Part shown: positions 24,010-31,968 of the stretch, piece by piece
How the letters are laid out: every line of letters begins with the position of its first letter
Position numbering within the stretch: the stretch's first letter is position 1
Assembly: GCA_020053915.1 (NCBI GenBank)
Contig: JAGVMG010000007.1
Coordinates: 1 to 41,534, forward strand
DNA length: 41,534 nt
Source: Parachlamydiales bacterium
GTDB taxonomy: Bacteria > Chlamydiota > Chlamydiia > Chlamydiales > Rhabdochlamydiaceae
Direction of reading: 5' to 3'
Program-made: the position numbers and the translations under genes
The notes under the pieces: generated by a model
What the model was told of the DNA's origin: nothing
The model's input: the letters and a program-made list of their open reading frames with translations, nothing else
The model's database searches: none

Positions 24010-24800
24010 TTAATGAGGTGGTCCCAATAGCGCGCCATATCTTTTGAAAGATATTTCTTCACATGCTTTAAATTGTGGCGCCTTCGTGAAAATTCGGTGT
24101 CGATAAAGGCAAATTGTCCATTTTGTGTGCGAGGGATATTTCCAAGATTTACAGTGCCATACCCATGCCTTAATATCGCATAAAGCTCTCTAAGTTGAGC
24201 TCGAGTCACCTCTGTCTTCCAAGCTTTTCTTGAAATCGCAACTGGCTCAAGATCCATATCTGTTTCCATGATGATGAATGGAGAAGGATGACTCGTATTC
24301 GATGTCGGGAGTGGAGGCAGAAGATAAATCCATTTATCAGGAATTACAAAATGCTCGATTCTTTTTTGAGCAATTTTAAGACGAATAATCCTTGCACTAT
24401 AACAACGCTTGAGCAGCCATTCCCAATTTGGCTTATTATCTCTGGAACGCTTTTCTGCATCGAGATAGATTTTGAATACGTAGCCAGGAACTGCCGCATG
24501 TCTTGCTACCACGATGTAACTATTTTGCATTGCAGCTATAATTTGAAATCCCGCTCCCATTAATGAATCCATATTTTCAGTCACTCGAGACTGTGAAAAA
24601 AGATGGTCGACAACGCATTTTAAAGGGTGTTCTTCCGGTAACAGGTAGGGAGCTACCAACGTACGCATCCGCTCATCGAGGCAGGAATTGTCACAAAAAT
24701 TTGGATAGTTTGTTTGGCTATACATATTGGGCTGCATTTCAGCATGGATCACTGAAGGAAACAGCAACAAAAAGGGAAGACATGTCGTCAGAATTTTCAT
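24006..24800 (-). CDS. Secreted protein with degenerate kinase-like fold
   Basis: 264 residues. A Sec signal peptide is clear (MKILTTCLPFLLLFPSVIHA). The rest has a kinase-like order: GYVFKIYLD could be the strand with the ATP-anchoring lysine, FIIMETDMDL a hinge, LRELYAILRHGYGTVNLGNI a catalytic-loop-like segment and FAFIDTEF a metal-binding D-x-E as in aminoglycoside/choline-kinase relatives. In the loop the usual H-G-D is H-G-Y, so the catalytic aspartate appears to be missing. This would make it a pseudokinase or a non-canonical phosphotransferase. I do not recognise a named family. The start has AGGTGG 7 bp upstream, and the stop overlaps the next gene. Confidence 0.5.
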   Translation of the reverse strand: MKILTTCLPFLLLFPSVIHAEMQPNMYSQTNYPNFCDNSCLDERMRTLVAPYLLPEEHPLKCVVDHLFSQSRVTENMDSLMGAGFQIIAAMQNSYIVVARHAAVPGYVFKIYLDAEKRSRDNKPNWEWLLKRCYSARIIRLKIAQKRIEHFVIPDKWIYLLPPLPTSNTSHPSPFIIMETDMDLEPVAISRKAWKTEVTRAQLRELYAILRHGYGTVNLGNIPRTQNGQFAFIDTEFSRRRHNLKHVKKYLSKDMARYWDHLIK

Positions 24801-24891
24801 GTCAGGACCACCTTTGCAAGGATCAGTTAGCGTTTTGAGACAATTGAAAAAAGAGAGACTTTACCAAAGAAGATCTTTTTTTGAATTAAAT

Positions 24892-25716
24892 TTAAGCAAT
24901 TACGCTAACGCGCTTAGGTTCAAGCGTTGATTGTTGTTCGATTCTAAAAGCTGTGATACCGAAACCTAAGGACACTGTCGATGTGACGTGCATGACTAGC
25001 GGTGCGATAGGATAAAACGCGAAAACGCCAATCCCCGACAGTATGATTGAGAAAAATTTTAATACGAGCGCGGCTGTTTTAAACATCAAATTGTCAACGA
25101 CCTTTGTCCTCGCTTCGACAAGATGTTGATTGCGCGGAAGCACCGTTTGACGCGCTGCTCTGAGCTCTCCACCTGCACTCATTAACTTCATTCCGGTAGA
25201 AGCAAGTCCTGCGGCGACTCCTACCTGTGCAACTTGATCTGGCAATTCTTTATAAAAGGAGCGCAAAAATTTCTTATCTGCAAGACCCAACGCGCCACAA
25301 CCCCATTTCATAAAACTTGCGAACCAAGCAAACGCATCCGTTGCGACATACAACACTCTCCGTAGCACCTTGCTGTCCAAAGGATCACTGGTTATCCGCT
25401 TAGCAACAGCGATGCTAGTGCCCCTGACTTTTTCCCCTCGATTCCATACACCGCTCCCTTTCATGACAAGCTTCGGAATGCGAAAAGTAGATTTGCATAA
25501 TTTAGTGATACTGCGCCCCTGTTCGAGATAGGGTTCAACCCCTGAAGAAAATGGAGCTAGAAGCGCCCAAGAAAACCCACATGCTCCCAGACTAAATAGA
25601 GTTTTAATTCCTTTCGAGCGCTTCACATATTGAGCTGTATCCTGAAGAAGCGAGGCATTCTTTTCCGATGGAGATTCGCGACTTACGCTCGAAAAGAGTA
25701 TTTGATCAACCGGCAT
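24892..25716 (-). CDS. Putative inclusion-membrane (Inc-like) protein, tandem paralogue A
   Basis: 274 residues. It begins MPVDQILFSSVSRESPSEK, nearly the same as its neighbour at 25902-26726, and the two align along their length (for example GVCGFSWALLAPFSS versus GACGFSWALLAPFSS). They are a tandem duplication. The C-terminal third has a pair of hydrophobic stretches ([20 protein letters not shown] and PIAPLVMHVTSTVSLGFGITAF) joined by a short turn, the bilobed pattern of Inc proteins. There is no signal peptide. Position corresponds to CT529/Cap1. It has its own candidate promoter (25748-25776). Host interactions cannot be inferred. Confidence 0.6.
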   Translation of the reverse strand: MPVDQILFSSVSRESPSEKNASLLQDTAQYVKRSKGIKTLFSLGACGFSWALLAPFSSGVEPYLEQGRSITKLCKSTFRIPKLVMKGSGVWNRGEKVRGTSIAVAKRITSDPLDSKVLRRVLYVATDAFAWFASFMKWGCGALGLADKKFLRSFYKELPDQVAQVGVAAGLASTGMKLMSAGGELRAARQTVLPRNQHLVEARTKVVDNLMFKTAALVLKFFSIILSGIGVFAFYPIAPLVMHVTSTVSLGFGITAFRIEQQSTLEPKRVSVIA

Positions 25717-25747
25717 TTTAACTTCAATTTAATAAATAATTGTCGAA

Positions 25748-25776
25748 ATTATACCATTAAATCGGAATTAAAACAA
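25748..25776 (-). promoter_or_regulatory. Candidate promoter of Inc-like gene A
   Basis: On the minus strand TTGTTT (25771-25776) and a perfect TATAAT (25748-25753) are separated by 17 bp, 31 bp before the start codon, in a 185-bp AT-rich gap. Confidence 0.5.
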
Positions 25777-25901
25777 ACCAATTGCAGACATTAAAATAGA
25801 TTGTAGAACTAACAATGAATTACAAATTAAATTAAGCTGAAATAGGAATAAACCTAGTTTTAATTGTCATGAAAAAAAGAAAATTAGAGGCGAGGCTCTC
25901 T

Positions 25902-26726
25902 TTATGCAACCAAACTAATGCGTTTAGGCGCGATCACCGATGGCTTTTCAGTTTCTGAGGCAGCAATTCCAAGGCCTAGGGAAGCTGTCGATGTCACTAG
26001 AGTGATGATCGGCATGATAGGATACAGCGCGCACAAACGCATCGCCGTAAGGGTTAACGAAATAAATCTAACGACAAGCGATGTTGTCTGATACATCAAA
26101 TTGTGAACGGTGGTTGCGTGAACTTGCTCTAAAAGACGATTGTTGGGCTTAGTTGCGTGCAGCGCCTCTCTTAGATCAGCGCTTGTATTGAAAACGCTCA
26201 TCCCAACCGACGCAAGCCCTGCATTGACCCCCACGCGAGCGATTTGATCTGGAAAGTCAACGGATATTATTTGCAAAACCTCTTTACCTGCAAAACCTAG
26301 CATACGGCACCCCCAGCTCACCACACTAGAGCCCCAGGCAAACGTATCTTTGGCCACCGATGCCACATGACGCAGTACAGGTCTTTCTAAAGGTTCATTT
26401 TTCAACCGCTTTGCAACGGACACTGTCGCATCCCTTACCCCCTCTCCCCGATTCCATAGGTTGTGACCTTGCATCACAAGCTCTGGGGCGCGAAACGTGG
26501 CTTTACAGATGTGTGCGATGCAGCGCCCCTGCTCAAGAAAAGGCCGTGCTTCAGAACTAAAAGGGGCGAGAAGGGCCCAGGAAAATCCACAGACCCCGAT
26601 ATCGAAAATCCTCTGAATTCCTTTTGAGCGCTCCATGAATAAGGCTGAATCTCGAAGAAGAGATGCACTCTTCTTCGAGGAAGATTCCCGGCTTACGCTT
26701 GAAAAGAGAATTTGATCAATCGGCAT
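25902..26726 (-). CDS. Putative inclusion-membrane (Inc-like) protein, tandem paralogue B
   Basis: 274 residues, the same length as paralogue A, with the same start (MPIDQILFSSVSRESSSKK). Shared blocks include SKGIQRIFDIGVCGFSWALL, then LEQGRCIAHICKATFRAPEL and DQIARVGVNAGLASVGMSVF. The bilobed hydrophobic end (SLVVRFISLTLTAMRLCALY, PIMPIITLVTSTASLGLGIA) is kept although the residues differ, suggesting selection on membrane topology. Divergence of the copies suggests an old duplication. Upstream is a perfect 15-bp palindrome at 26758-26772. Confidence 0.6.
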   Translation of the reverse strand: MPIDQILFSSVSRESSSKKSASLLRDSALFMERSKGIQRIFDIGVCGFSWALLAPFSSEARPFLEQGRCIAHICKATFRAPELVMQGHNLWNRGEGVRDATVSVAKRLKNEPLERPVLRHVASVAKDTFAWGSSVVSWGCRMLGFAGKEVLQIISVDFPDQIARVGVNAGLASVGMSVFNTSADLREALHATKPNNRLLEQVHATTVHNLMYQTTSLVVRFISLTLTAMRLCALYPIMPIITLVTSTASLGLGIAASETEKPSVIAPKRISLVA

Positions 26727-26757
26727 TTTCCAGCTTCAATTTAATACTTAATAATAC

Positions 26758-26772
26758 GTGATATAATATCAC
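26758..26772. promoter_or_regulatory. 15-bp perfect palindrome upstream of Inc-like gene B
   Basis: GTGATAT-A-ATATCAC lies 32 bp before the start codon and contains TATAAT/TATTAT-like hexamers, so a protein bound here would cover a -10 region. The upstream region of paralogue A lacks it. Confidence 0.4.
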
Positions 26773-26804
26773 AATCACAGCATTAACAGAAACTAATAAT
26801 CAGA

Positions 26805-27632
26805 TTAAACGTAATTCAAAATCAACGGGTTTTTATTAACGCAATATCTTTCTTCAATCGTTTTCTTATAAAAGTAACTTGACAGCTTTGCAACCAGCCA
26901 TGTCGTCGATAGTCCTAGAATTGAAGTAGACAGAAGGACCGGATTCACAGCAGCTGTCGCTGTCGTTAATGACGCCAATCCGATGACTGCAAGAGCCACT
27001 GAAGAGACGCATTTAACGATATTGACCCACGCCAGCCAAGTTTTATCTTGAATTTCAGCCATTTTTTCAGCCGATTGCCCCGAAACAGAGCGATAACCGC
27101 TTACTTTATAAACTTCATCAACGAGTTCAACACTGTCAGCCGCTAAACACGTAGCATTAAAAAAGAAATTAATTACAGGAAGCTGCTTCGCGAAATCAAC
27201 AAATTTAAGATCGTGAAAAAAGTTAAGGGCCATTGTAAAAGTCGCACCTAAATACATCGACTTTACAAAGACTTGCTTTCTTGCTTCAGTGATTTTTTCT
27301 CCTTTTAATGGGTCTGTGTCCGCGAGCTGGTTTGACAAAGACAGCTGCTCTACGCTTTTGCGCAAACCATTCCCATCAATAAAGAGGTGGGGAATGCTAA
27401 GACCCGCTCCTAAAACTGACATCACTTGGCTTGTTTTTTCTGCTAGAAAACGCTGTGACGCATCGAGCAACGAACATTTTTGCACCCATAAAGCGATATT
27501 TTCACACCCTCGATAGAGATCCCAAGTCCCAGTTGCGGTCTCAAAATATCCTGTAACAAGATCTGCTTTCCCTTGTTTTACCTGAGGAAGCGCTATCGGC
27601 GTGTCATTGTAAGATGAAATTGCGGTTGCCAT
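26805..27632 (-). CDS. Putative inclusion-membrane (Inc-like) protein
   Basis: 275 residues, similar in size to its neighbours but not closely similar in sequence. Hydrophobic stretches lie at about 50-65 (weak) and at 206-255 as a pair (VNIVKCVSSVALAVIGLASL and VNPVLLSTSILGLSTTWLVA). The tail is basic (FYKKTIEERYCVNKNP). A conserved-looking segment ENIALWVQKCSLLDASQRF precedes. There is no signal peptide and no enzyme motif. Paired hydrophobic segments and position suggest the same class as CT529/Cap1. Confidence 0.55.
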   Translation of the reverse strand: MATAISSYNDTPIALPQVKQGKADLVTGYFETATGTWDLYRGCENIALWVQKCSLLDASQRFLAEKTSQVMSVLGAGLSIPHLFIDGNGLRKSVEQLSLSNQLADTDPLKGEKITEARKQVFVKSMYLGATFTMALNFFHDLKFVDFAKQLPVINFFFNATCLAADSVELVDEVYKVSGYRSVSGQSAEKMAEIQDKTWLAWVNIVKCVSSVALAVIGLASLTTATAAVNPVLLSTSILGLSTTWLVAKLSSYFYKKTIEERYCVNKNPLILNYV

Positions 27633-27698
27633 GTTTTTACCTTTAATTTAAGTGGAAGGGACTATGCTATCCATAGCCCCTATAAAGTTATCGAAACA

Positions 27699-28523
27699 CT
27701 ATGCTGTTGGAGCTTTGACCGCTACTCGTTGGGCTGCGATCTGACGTTTGGCGTTATCAATCACGTGTTGCGGAACGTTCGACCCTTTATTCTCTGGATC
27801 CACAGCTCTTTCGTACCAGAAGATACCGAGGGTAAACACTAAGCCCGCCGTGCTGCAAGCCAAGATCACAAGATAATTGATCCCGGTTGTCAGTATTGCG
27901 CCTAAACCATAGGTGCCTAGGGTGAGATAAGAAGCATCGCGTCCAGCTTGCAAGGAGTACAATGTCTGCTTTTCTGTTTCCCCAACTTTTGTGTTCGCAA
28001 TTTTTTGGACGTTCTCAACGACACCATTTGCATTCCCCGCAATCGTTGAAGTGAAGTTAATCACACTCGCAGTATGTTTCGTTGCAGCACTGACGGGGGA
28101 CCATGTTGCATTCAACTCGAATCCTTCATAGAGAGATTTAATCAAGCTTGTAGTTTCTTTAAGCACATTGCGCGCGCTTTGCAACATCCCGATATCTTTG
28201 CCTGTTGCATCTTTCCCACCAGAAAGGAGCGTGGTAACAGCGCCGGTTAAAAGAGTGATTTTTTTAGGGATTTCAGCAGCACCCAAAAAGTTCTTTGTGT
28301 TTTTTAATCCACCTGCAACATCTTTTAAATTGGAAGGCATATTCTCGAATTCACTCAAGATAGAAGCTGGCGCAATGATTGACTTTGCGACATCTACAGG
28401 CTTATCTCGGAAAAGGTCTAAGAAAATTTCAGAATAGCTTTTTGTCTCTTGCGCTTGAGCAAGAGGTAGATTAATTGCCACGGTTGATGTGATCGGCTTT
28501 GCTGTGATCGGTGCTGCAGGCAT
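27699..28523 (-). CDS. Putative inclusion-membrane protein, Cap1/CT529-like
   Basis: 274 residues, nearest to fmt. The C-terminal part holds a bilobed hydrophobic region (LGTYGLGAILTTGINYLVIL and ACSTAGLVFTLGIFWYE) followed by a polar tail ending VAVKAPTA. The N-terminal part is amphipathic and Lys/Thr-rich with a long helical region. In C. trachomatis the gene between rplC and fmt is CT529 (Cap1), an inclusion-membrane protein recognised by CD8 T cells. This gene is the best positional counterpart. Homology by sequence cannot be confirmed here. Confidence 0.55.
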   Translation of the reverse strand: MPAAPITAKPITSTVAINLPLAQAQETKSYSEIFLDLFRDKPVDVAKSIIAPASILSEFENMPSNLKDVAGGLKNTKNFLGAAEIPKKITLLTGAVTTLLSGGKDATGKDIGMLQSARNVLKETTSLIKSLYEGFELNATWSPVSAATKHTASVINFTSTIAGNANGVVENVQKIANTKVGETEKQTLYSLQAGRDASYLTLGTYGLGAILTTGINYLVILACSTAGLVFTLGIFWYERAVDPENKGSNVPQHVIDNAKRQIAAQRVAVKAPTA

Positions 28524-28649
28524 AGGTATTCTCCAAATATATTAAGGAATTGCAAACAAAATGCTAAGGAATTGTAAGAGATAGGCGACTTTACGTAAAC
28601 GAATAAAAGGCGAAATGAAGTAAAGTTTTTAATATTTGATTAAAGATAT

Positions 28650-29594
28650 TTACTTGATAAGAATTGAGAGAGCTCGGTGAAGTCCTTTAATAAAATCCAC
28701 TGCTGACATCACCTTCTTTCCCTCCATTTGAACTTCGAGCAACTGAAGGGCTCCATGACCACAAGCTACAACCCACCCGTCTTTATCAAGGCGCAAGACT
28801 TGCCCTGGATGAGCATTATCGGCAGGGGCGACAAGGGATTTTTTAATTTTAACCCGCTTCTCTTCTTCGCCTAATTTTATTTTAAACCAAGCAGAAGGAA
28901 AGGGAGAAAGAGCTCGAATTTGATTATGCACCGCACTTGCCGAACGCTTCCAATCGATCTCCTCATCTTGAGGCATTAATTTGGCCGCCAGGGTCGCTTG
29001 AGCTGGGTCTTGGGGAATTCTAGTCACTGAGCCCACTTCATAGTCATGAATCACACGACGCACAAGCTCACAGCCCAATTGGCACAAGGCTGGCTCTAAT
29101 TCTCCAAAAGTCATTTCGTCTGGCACTGGCAGGGATTGGATGGCTAAAATGTCACCAGCATCCATTTTTGACGTCATTTGGATGATCGTCATGCCGGTTT
29201 CGGATACGCCATCCATGAGAGCGCGTTGGATAGGGGCTGCGCCTCGGTACTTTGGCAGTAAACTGGCATGGATATTAATGCAATCAAGCTTTGGCAGATC
29301 GAGGATATGTTGCTTAATGATCTCCCCATAGGCAACGACGACGAATAAATCCGCCTGATAAGAGCGGAGGATGGCTTCAAATTCAGGCGTTGAGGCTTTT
29401 TCAGGCTGATGAATAGGAATGTGAGGCGCTATGCTTAACGCAGTCTCTTTCACAGGAGGCAAGGCTAAATGTAAGCTACGCCCTTTGGGTCTATCAGGGC
29501 GCGTAACGATCGCACAAACATCAATCTTGTGATCAATGAGGTATTTAAGAGTCCGTGCAGCAAAAGAGGAGGTCCCAAAAAACACCACTTTCAT
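28650..29594 (-). CDS. fmt: Methionyl-tRNA formyltransferase
   Basis: 314 residues. It formylates the methionine on initiator tRNA using 10-formyl-tetrahydrofolate. Seen: VFFGTSSFAARTL at the N-terminus, the catalytic region CINIHASLLPKYRGAAPIQRAL with the conserved Asn-x-His and S-L-L-P-x-Y-R-G-A-A, and D in MDAGDIL. The C-terminal domain binds tRNA (NQIRALSPFPSAWF). It lies 10 bp after lpxA in a chlamydial operon. Confidence 0.97.
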   Translation of the reverse strand: MKVVFFGTSSFAARTLKYLIDHKIDVCAIVTRPDRPKGRSLHLALPPVKETALSIAPHIPIHQPEKASTPEFEAILRSYQADLFVVVAYGEIIKQHILDLPKLDCINIHASLLPKYRGAAPIQRALMDGVSETGMTIIQMTSKMDAGDILAIQSLPVPDEMTFGELEPALCQLGCELVRRVIHDYEVGSVTRIPQDPAQATLAAKLMPQDEEIDWKRSASAVHNQIRALSPFPSAWFKIKLGEEEKRVKIKKSLVAPADNAHPGQVLRLDKDGWVVACGHGALQLLEVQMEGKKVMSAVDFIKGLHRALSILIK

Positions 29595-29604
29595 AAGAGA
29601 AACG

Positions 29605-30459
29605 CTACACCCTTTCTTCTAAAAGATCTTCGAGTTCATCGAATTCTTCATCGCGAAGAGCTGGACTTGAATTTCCTTGAAAACCGATTAGACCTCGACG
29701 GGTAGATCTGCAAAAGTCGAGCCAACGCTTAATTTGATCATTCATTTCGACTTCATTTTCAATCTGATCCAATGCATCGGAAAGACGCATTCCTGAGCGA
29801 TAAGTGAGCTTAAACGCTTTCGTCAATGCGCGCCGGACGTCTAAAGAGAAACCATGGCGCTTCAATCCAACCAGATTGAGGCCGCCTAATTTATAAGGGG
29901 ATCCAGCTCCGATTGTGAAAGGAGGAATGTCATGTGTGATTCTGCTAAAACCGCCGACCATCGCGAAGGTTCCAATGCGCGAAAACTGGTGCACAGGGGT
30001 CATTCCGCCGATGATCGCATCATCTTCTACGACTACGTGACCTGCCAACATCGAGTTGTTAGCCATAATCACCCGATTGCCAATCTCACAATTATGAGCA
30101 ACATGGCAATAAGCCATAATGAGGCAGTCATCTCCGATACGAACAACAGAATTTTCCTGACAGGATGAGTTAATCGTGACAAATTCGCGAATTTCGCATC
30201 TTTTACCAATCTCGACGAAGGTTTTTTCCCCGCGGTACTTGAGATCTTGGGCTTTTGTACCCACACTGGCTGACGGCCAAATAATCGTCCCGTCGCCGAT
30301 GGTTGTATTGCCATCAATATAAGCATGCGATTTGACAACGACATTATCCCCTAAAGACACAGTGCCTTTAATCACGGCATAAGCTTCAATCGTGACATTC
30401 TTACCGATCTTAGCACCGGGTTCGATGATTGAAGCAGGATGAATGTTAGACTGTGACAT
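29605..30459 (-). CDS. lpxA: UDP-N-acetylglucosamine O-acyltransferase
   Basis: 284 residues. First step of lipid A synthesis: it transfers a 3-hydroxyacyl chain from acyl carrier protein to UDP-GlcNAc, in the cytoplasm. The N-terminal two thirds are left-handed beta helix hexapeptide repeats (IGKNVTIEAYAVIKGTVSLG), with the catalytic histidine in YCHVAHNCEIG. The C-terminal helical domain follows (LKRHGFSLDVRRALTKAFKL). It belongs with lpxC and fabZ upstream. Confidence 0.97.
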   Translation of the reverse strand: MSQSNIHPASIIEPGAKIGKNVTIEAYAVIKGTVSLGDNVVVKSHAYIDGNTTIGDGTIIWPSASVGTKAQDLKYRGEKTFVEIGKRCEIREFVTINSSCQENSVVRIGDDCLIMAYCHVAHNCEIGNRVIMANNSMLAGHVVVEDDAIIGGMTPVHQFSRIGTFAMVGGFSRITHDIPPFTIGAGSPYKLGGLNLVGLKRHGFSLDVRRALTKAFKLTYRSGMRLSDALDQIENEVEMNDQIKRWLDFCRSTRRGLIGFQGNSSPALRDEEFDELEDLLEERV

Positions 30460-30509
30460 GGGTATCCAATTCTTTAATTAATTTATGGGTGTAACAACAC
30501 GTTTCAAAA

Positions 30510-30980
30510 TTAGAGCTGCTCCTTATCCATGAGCACAAATCCAATTTCGGCTTCCACAGCCAGTTGCTCATTTACATGAGCTTTAGCCAACATCCGCCCG
30601 CCTTTGCTCGTGAGATGAATTCCTGAGACGTGAAGCGTCAAGACATCTCCTGGAACAACAGGCCTGCGAAACTTGGCATTGTTAATATTAAGCAACAATG
30701 CAATTTTTTCACTATGCCCCTTTTGGTGCATTAATATCCCCCCCGTCTGCGCCAAAGCCTCTAAAATAAGAACTCCTGGCATAATGGGAACATTTGGAAA
30801 ATGGCCTTGAAAAAATTGCTCGTTCATTGTGACATTCTTCTGGCCAATGATCGTATTTTCACTTAAGTTCAAATAAATGACTCTATCAACTAATAGAAAA
30901 GGGTAGCGATGAGGCAATATTTTTGTGATCTCTCGTACATTCAAAACGATAGGCTGATCGGTAACTTCTGTGTCCATCAT
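30510..30980 (-). CDS. fabZ: 3-hydroxyacyl-ACP dehydratase FabZ
   Basis: 156 residues from the ATG at 30980, which has GGAG 5 bp upstream and overlaps the lpxC stop; a GTG at 30986 is an alternative. It dehydrates beta-hydroxyacyl-ACP in fatty-acid elongation. HRYPFLLVDRV and GHFPNVPIMPGVLILEALAQ contain the catalytic His and Glu of the hot-dog fold. The lpxC-fabZ-lpxA order shares hydroxyacyl-ACP between lipid A and membrane lipid synthesis. Confidence 0.96.
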   Translation of the reverse strand: MMDTEVTDQPIVLNVREITKILPHRYPFLLVDRVIYLNLSENTIIGQKNVTMNEQFFQGHFPNVPIMPGVLILEALAQTGGILMHQKGHSEKIALLLNINNAKFRRPVVPGDVLTLHVSGIHLTSKGGRMLAKAHVNEQLAVEAEIGFVLMDKEQL

Positions 30981-31879
30981 GAACACTCCATTTTAATCTG
31001 ATTAAACAACTCCTTAGCAAATGCGTTATTGGAAGCATGTCCTGATCGAATGGCAATGATGTGCGCTGTAAATAGCACGGGAATCAAAGACAGGTCGCCG
31101 ATTAAATCGAGAACCTTATGCCGCACCATTTCATTGGAGAACCTAAGCCCTCCAGGATTTAGAACAACATTTTCTTTGATGATCACTGCATTTTCAAGAC
31201 TTCCTTTAACGAGCCCTTTCTCTATCATAGGAGCTATTTCTTCATAAACAGAAAAAGTCCGGCAGGGAGCAATTTCATCGATAAAGAGATTCTGATCCAC
31301 AAGAGTCGAAAAGAACTGAGTGCCAATCGCAGATGAATTGGGATAATGGAGTGTATAACTGATTCGGTATTCATCAGAGGGTAAAGCGACAAGATGAATG
31401 TCCCCTTGAGACCAATACACTGGTTTAGAAATACGAACGACCTCTCTTACCCCTTCCTGCTCCACGACTCCCGCCTCTTCGATCATAGCGATAAAGGAGA
31501 GAGAACTTCCGTCGAAAATGGGAACTTCAGGTCCAGAGATCTCAATAAAAACATTATCGATCCCGCAGGCGTTTAAAGACGCAAGCAAATGCTCTACCGT
31601 TTGCACCGAAGCCCCGGCAGCATCGCCTATCAGCGTACAGCGTGGGGTGCCTTGGACAAATTCGAGTTTTGCGGGAAATTCAGGGTGATTAGGTAAATCG
31701 ATGCGTTGAAAAACAATCCCTGCGTCGAGAGGCGCAGGACAAAGTCGGATACTGACATCCTTTCCTGTAAAAACACCAATGCCAGAACTATGAACACTTC
31801 GCCCTAAGGTCTTTTGTTTCTTCGACTTTAAAGCTGATCGTTGAACAATCGGTTCTGTCAGTGTACAAGAGAAAGACAA
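30977..31879 (-). CDS. lpxC: UDP-3-O-acyl-N-acetylglucosamine deacetylase
   Basis: 300 residues. Zinc-dependent deacetylase, the committed step of lipid A synthesis. Zinc ligands are H97 in TVEHLLASL and the His and Asp of MVRHKVLDLIGDL; the catalytic His is in IRSGHASNN. The start appears to be TTG at 31879 with AGAGG 6 bp upstream. No ATG gives the full N-terminal domain. Confidence 0.96.
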   Translation of the reverse strand: MSFSCTLTEPIVQRSALKSKKQKTLGRSVHSSGIGVFTGKDVSIRLCPAPLDAGIVFQRIDLPNHPEFPAKLEFVQGTPRCTLIGDAAGASVQTVEHLLASLNACGIDNVFIEISGPEVPIFDGSSLSFIAMIEEAGVVEQEGVREVVRISKPVYWSQGDIHLVALPSDEYRISYTLHYPNSSAIGTQFFSTLVDQNLFIDEIAPCRTFSVYEEIAPMIEKGLVKGSLENAVIIKENVVLNPGGLRFSNEMVRHKVLDLIGDLSLIPVLFTAHIIAIRSGHASNNAFAKELFNQIKMECS

Positions 31880-31968
31880 TAGGTACCTCTACTTAATGCT
31901 TTTTAGGGCAGGACTAAACCTTAATTCGTGGACGGTCTTTAATAATTATCGTTAGGAAGGTAGCGCAT

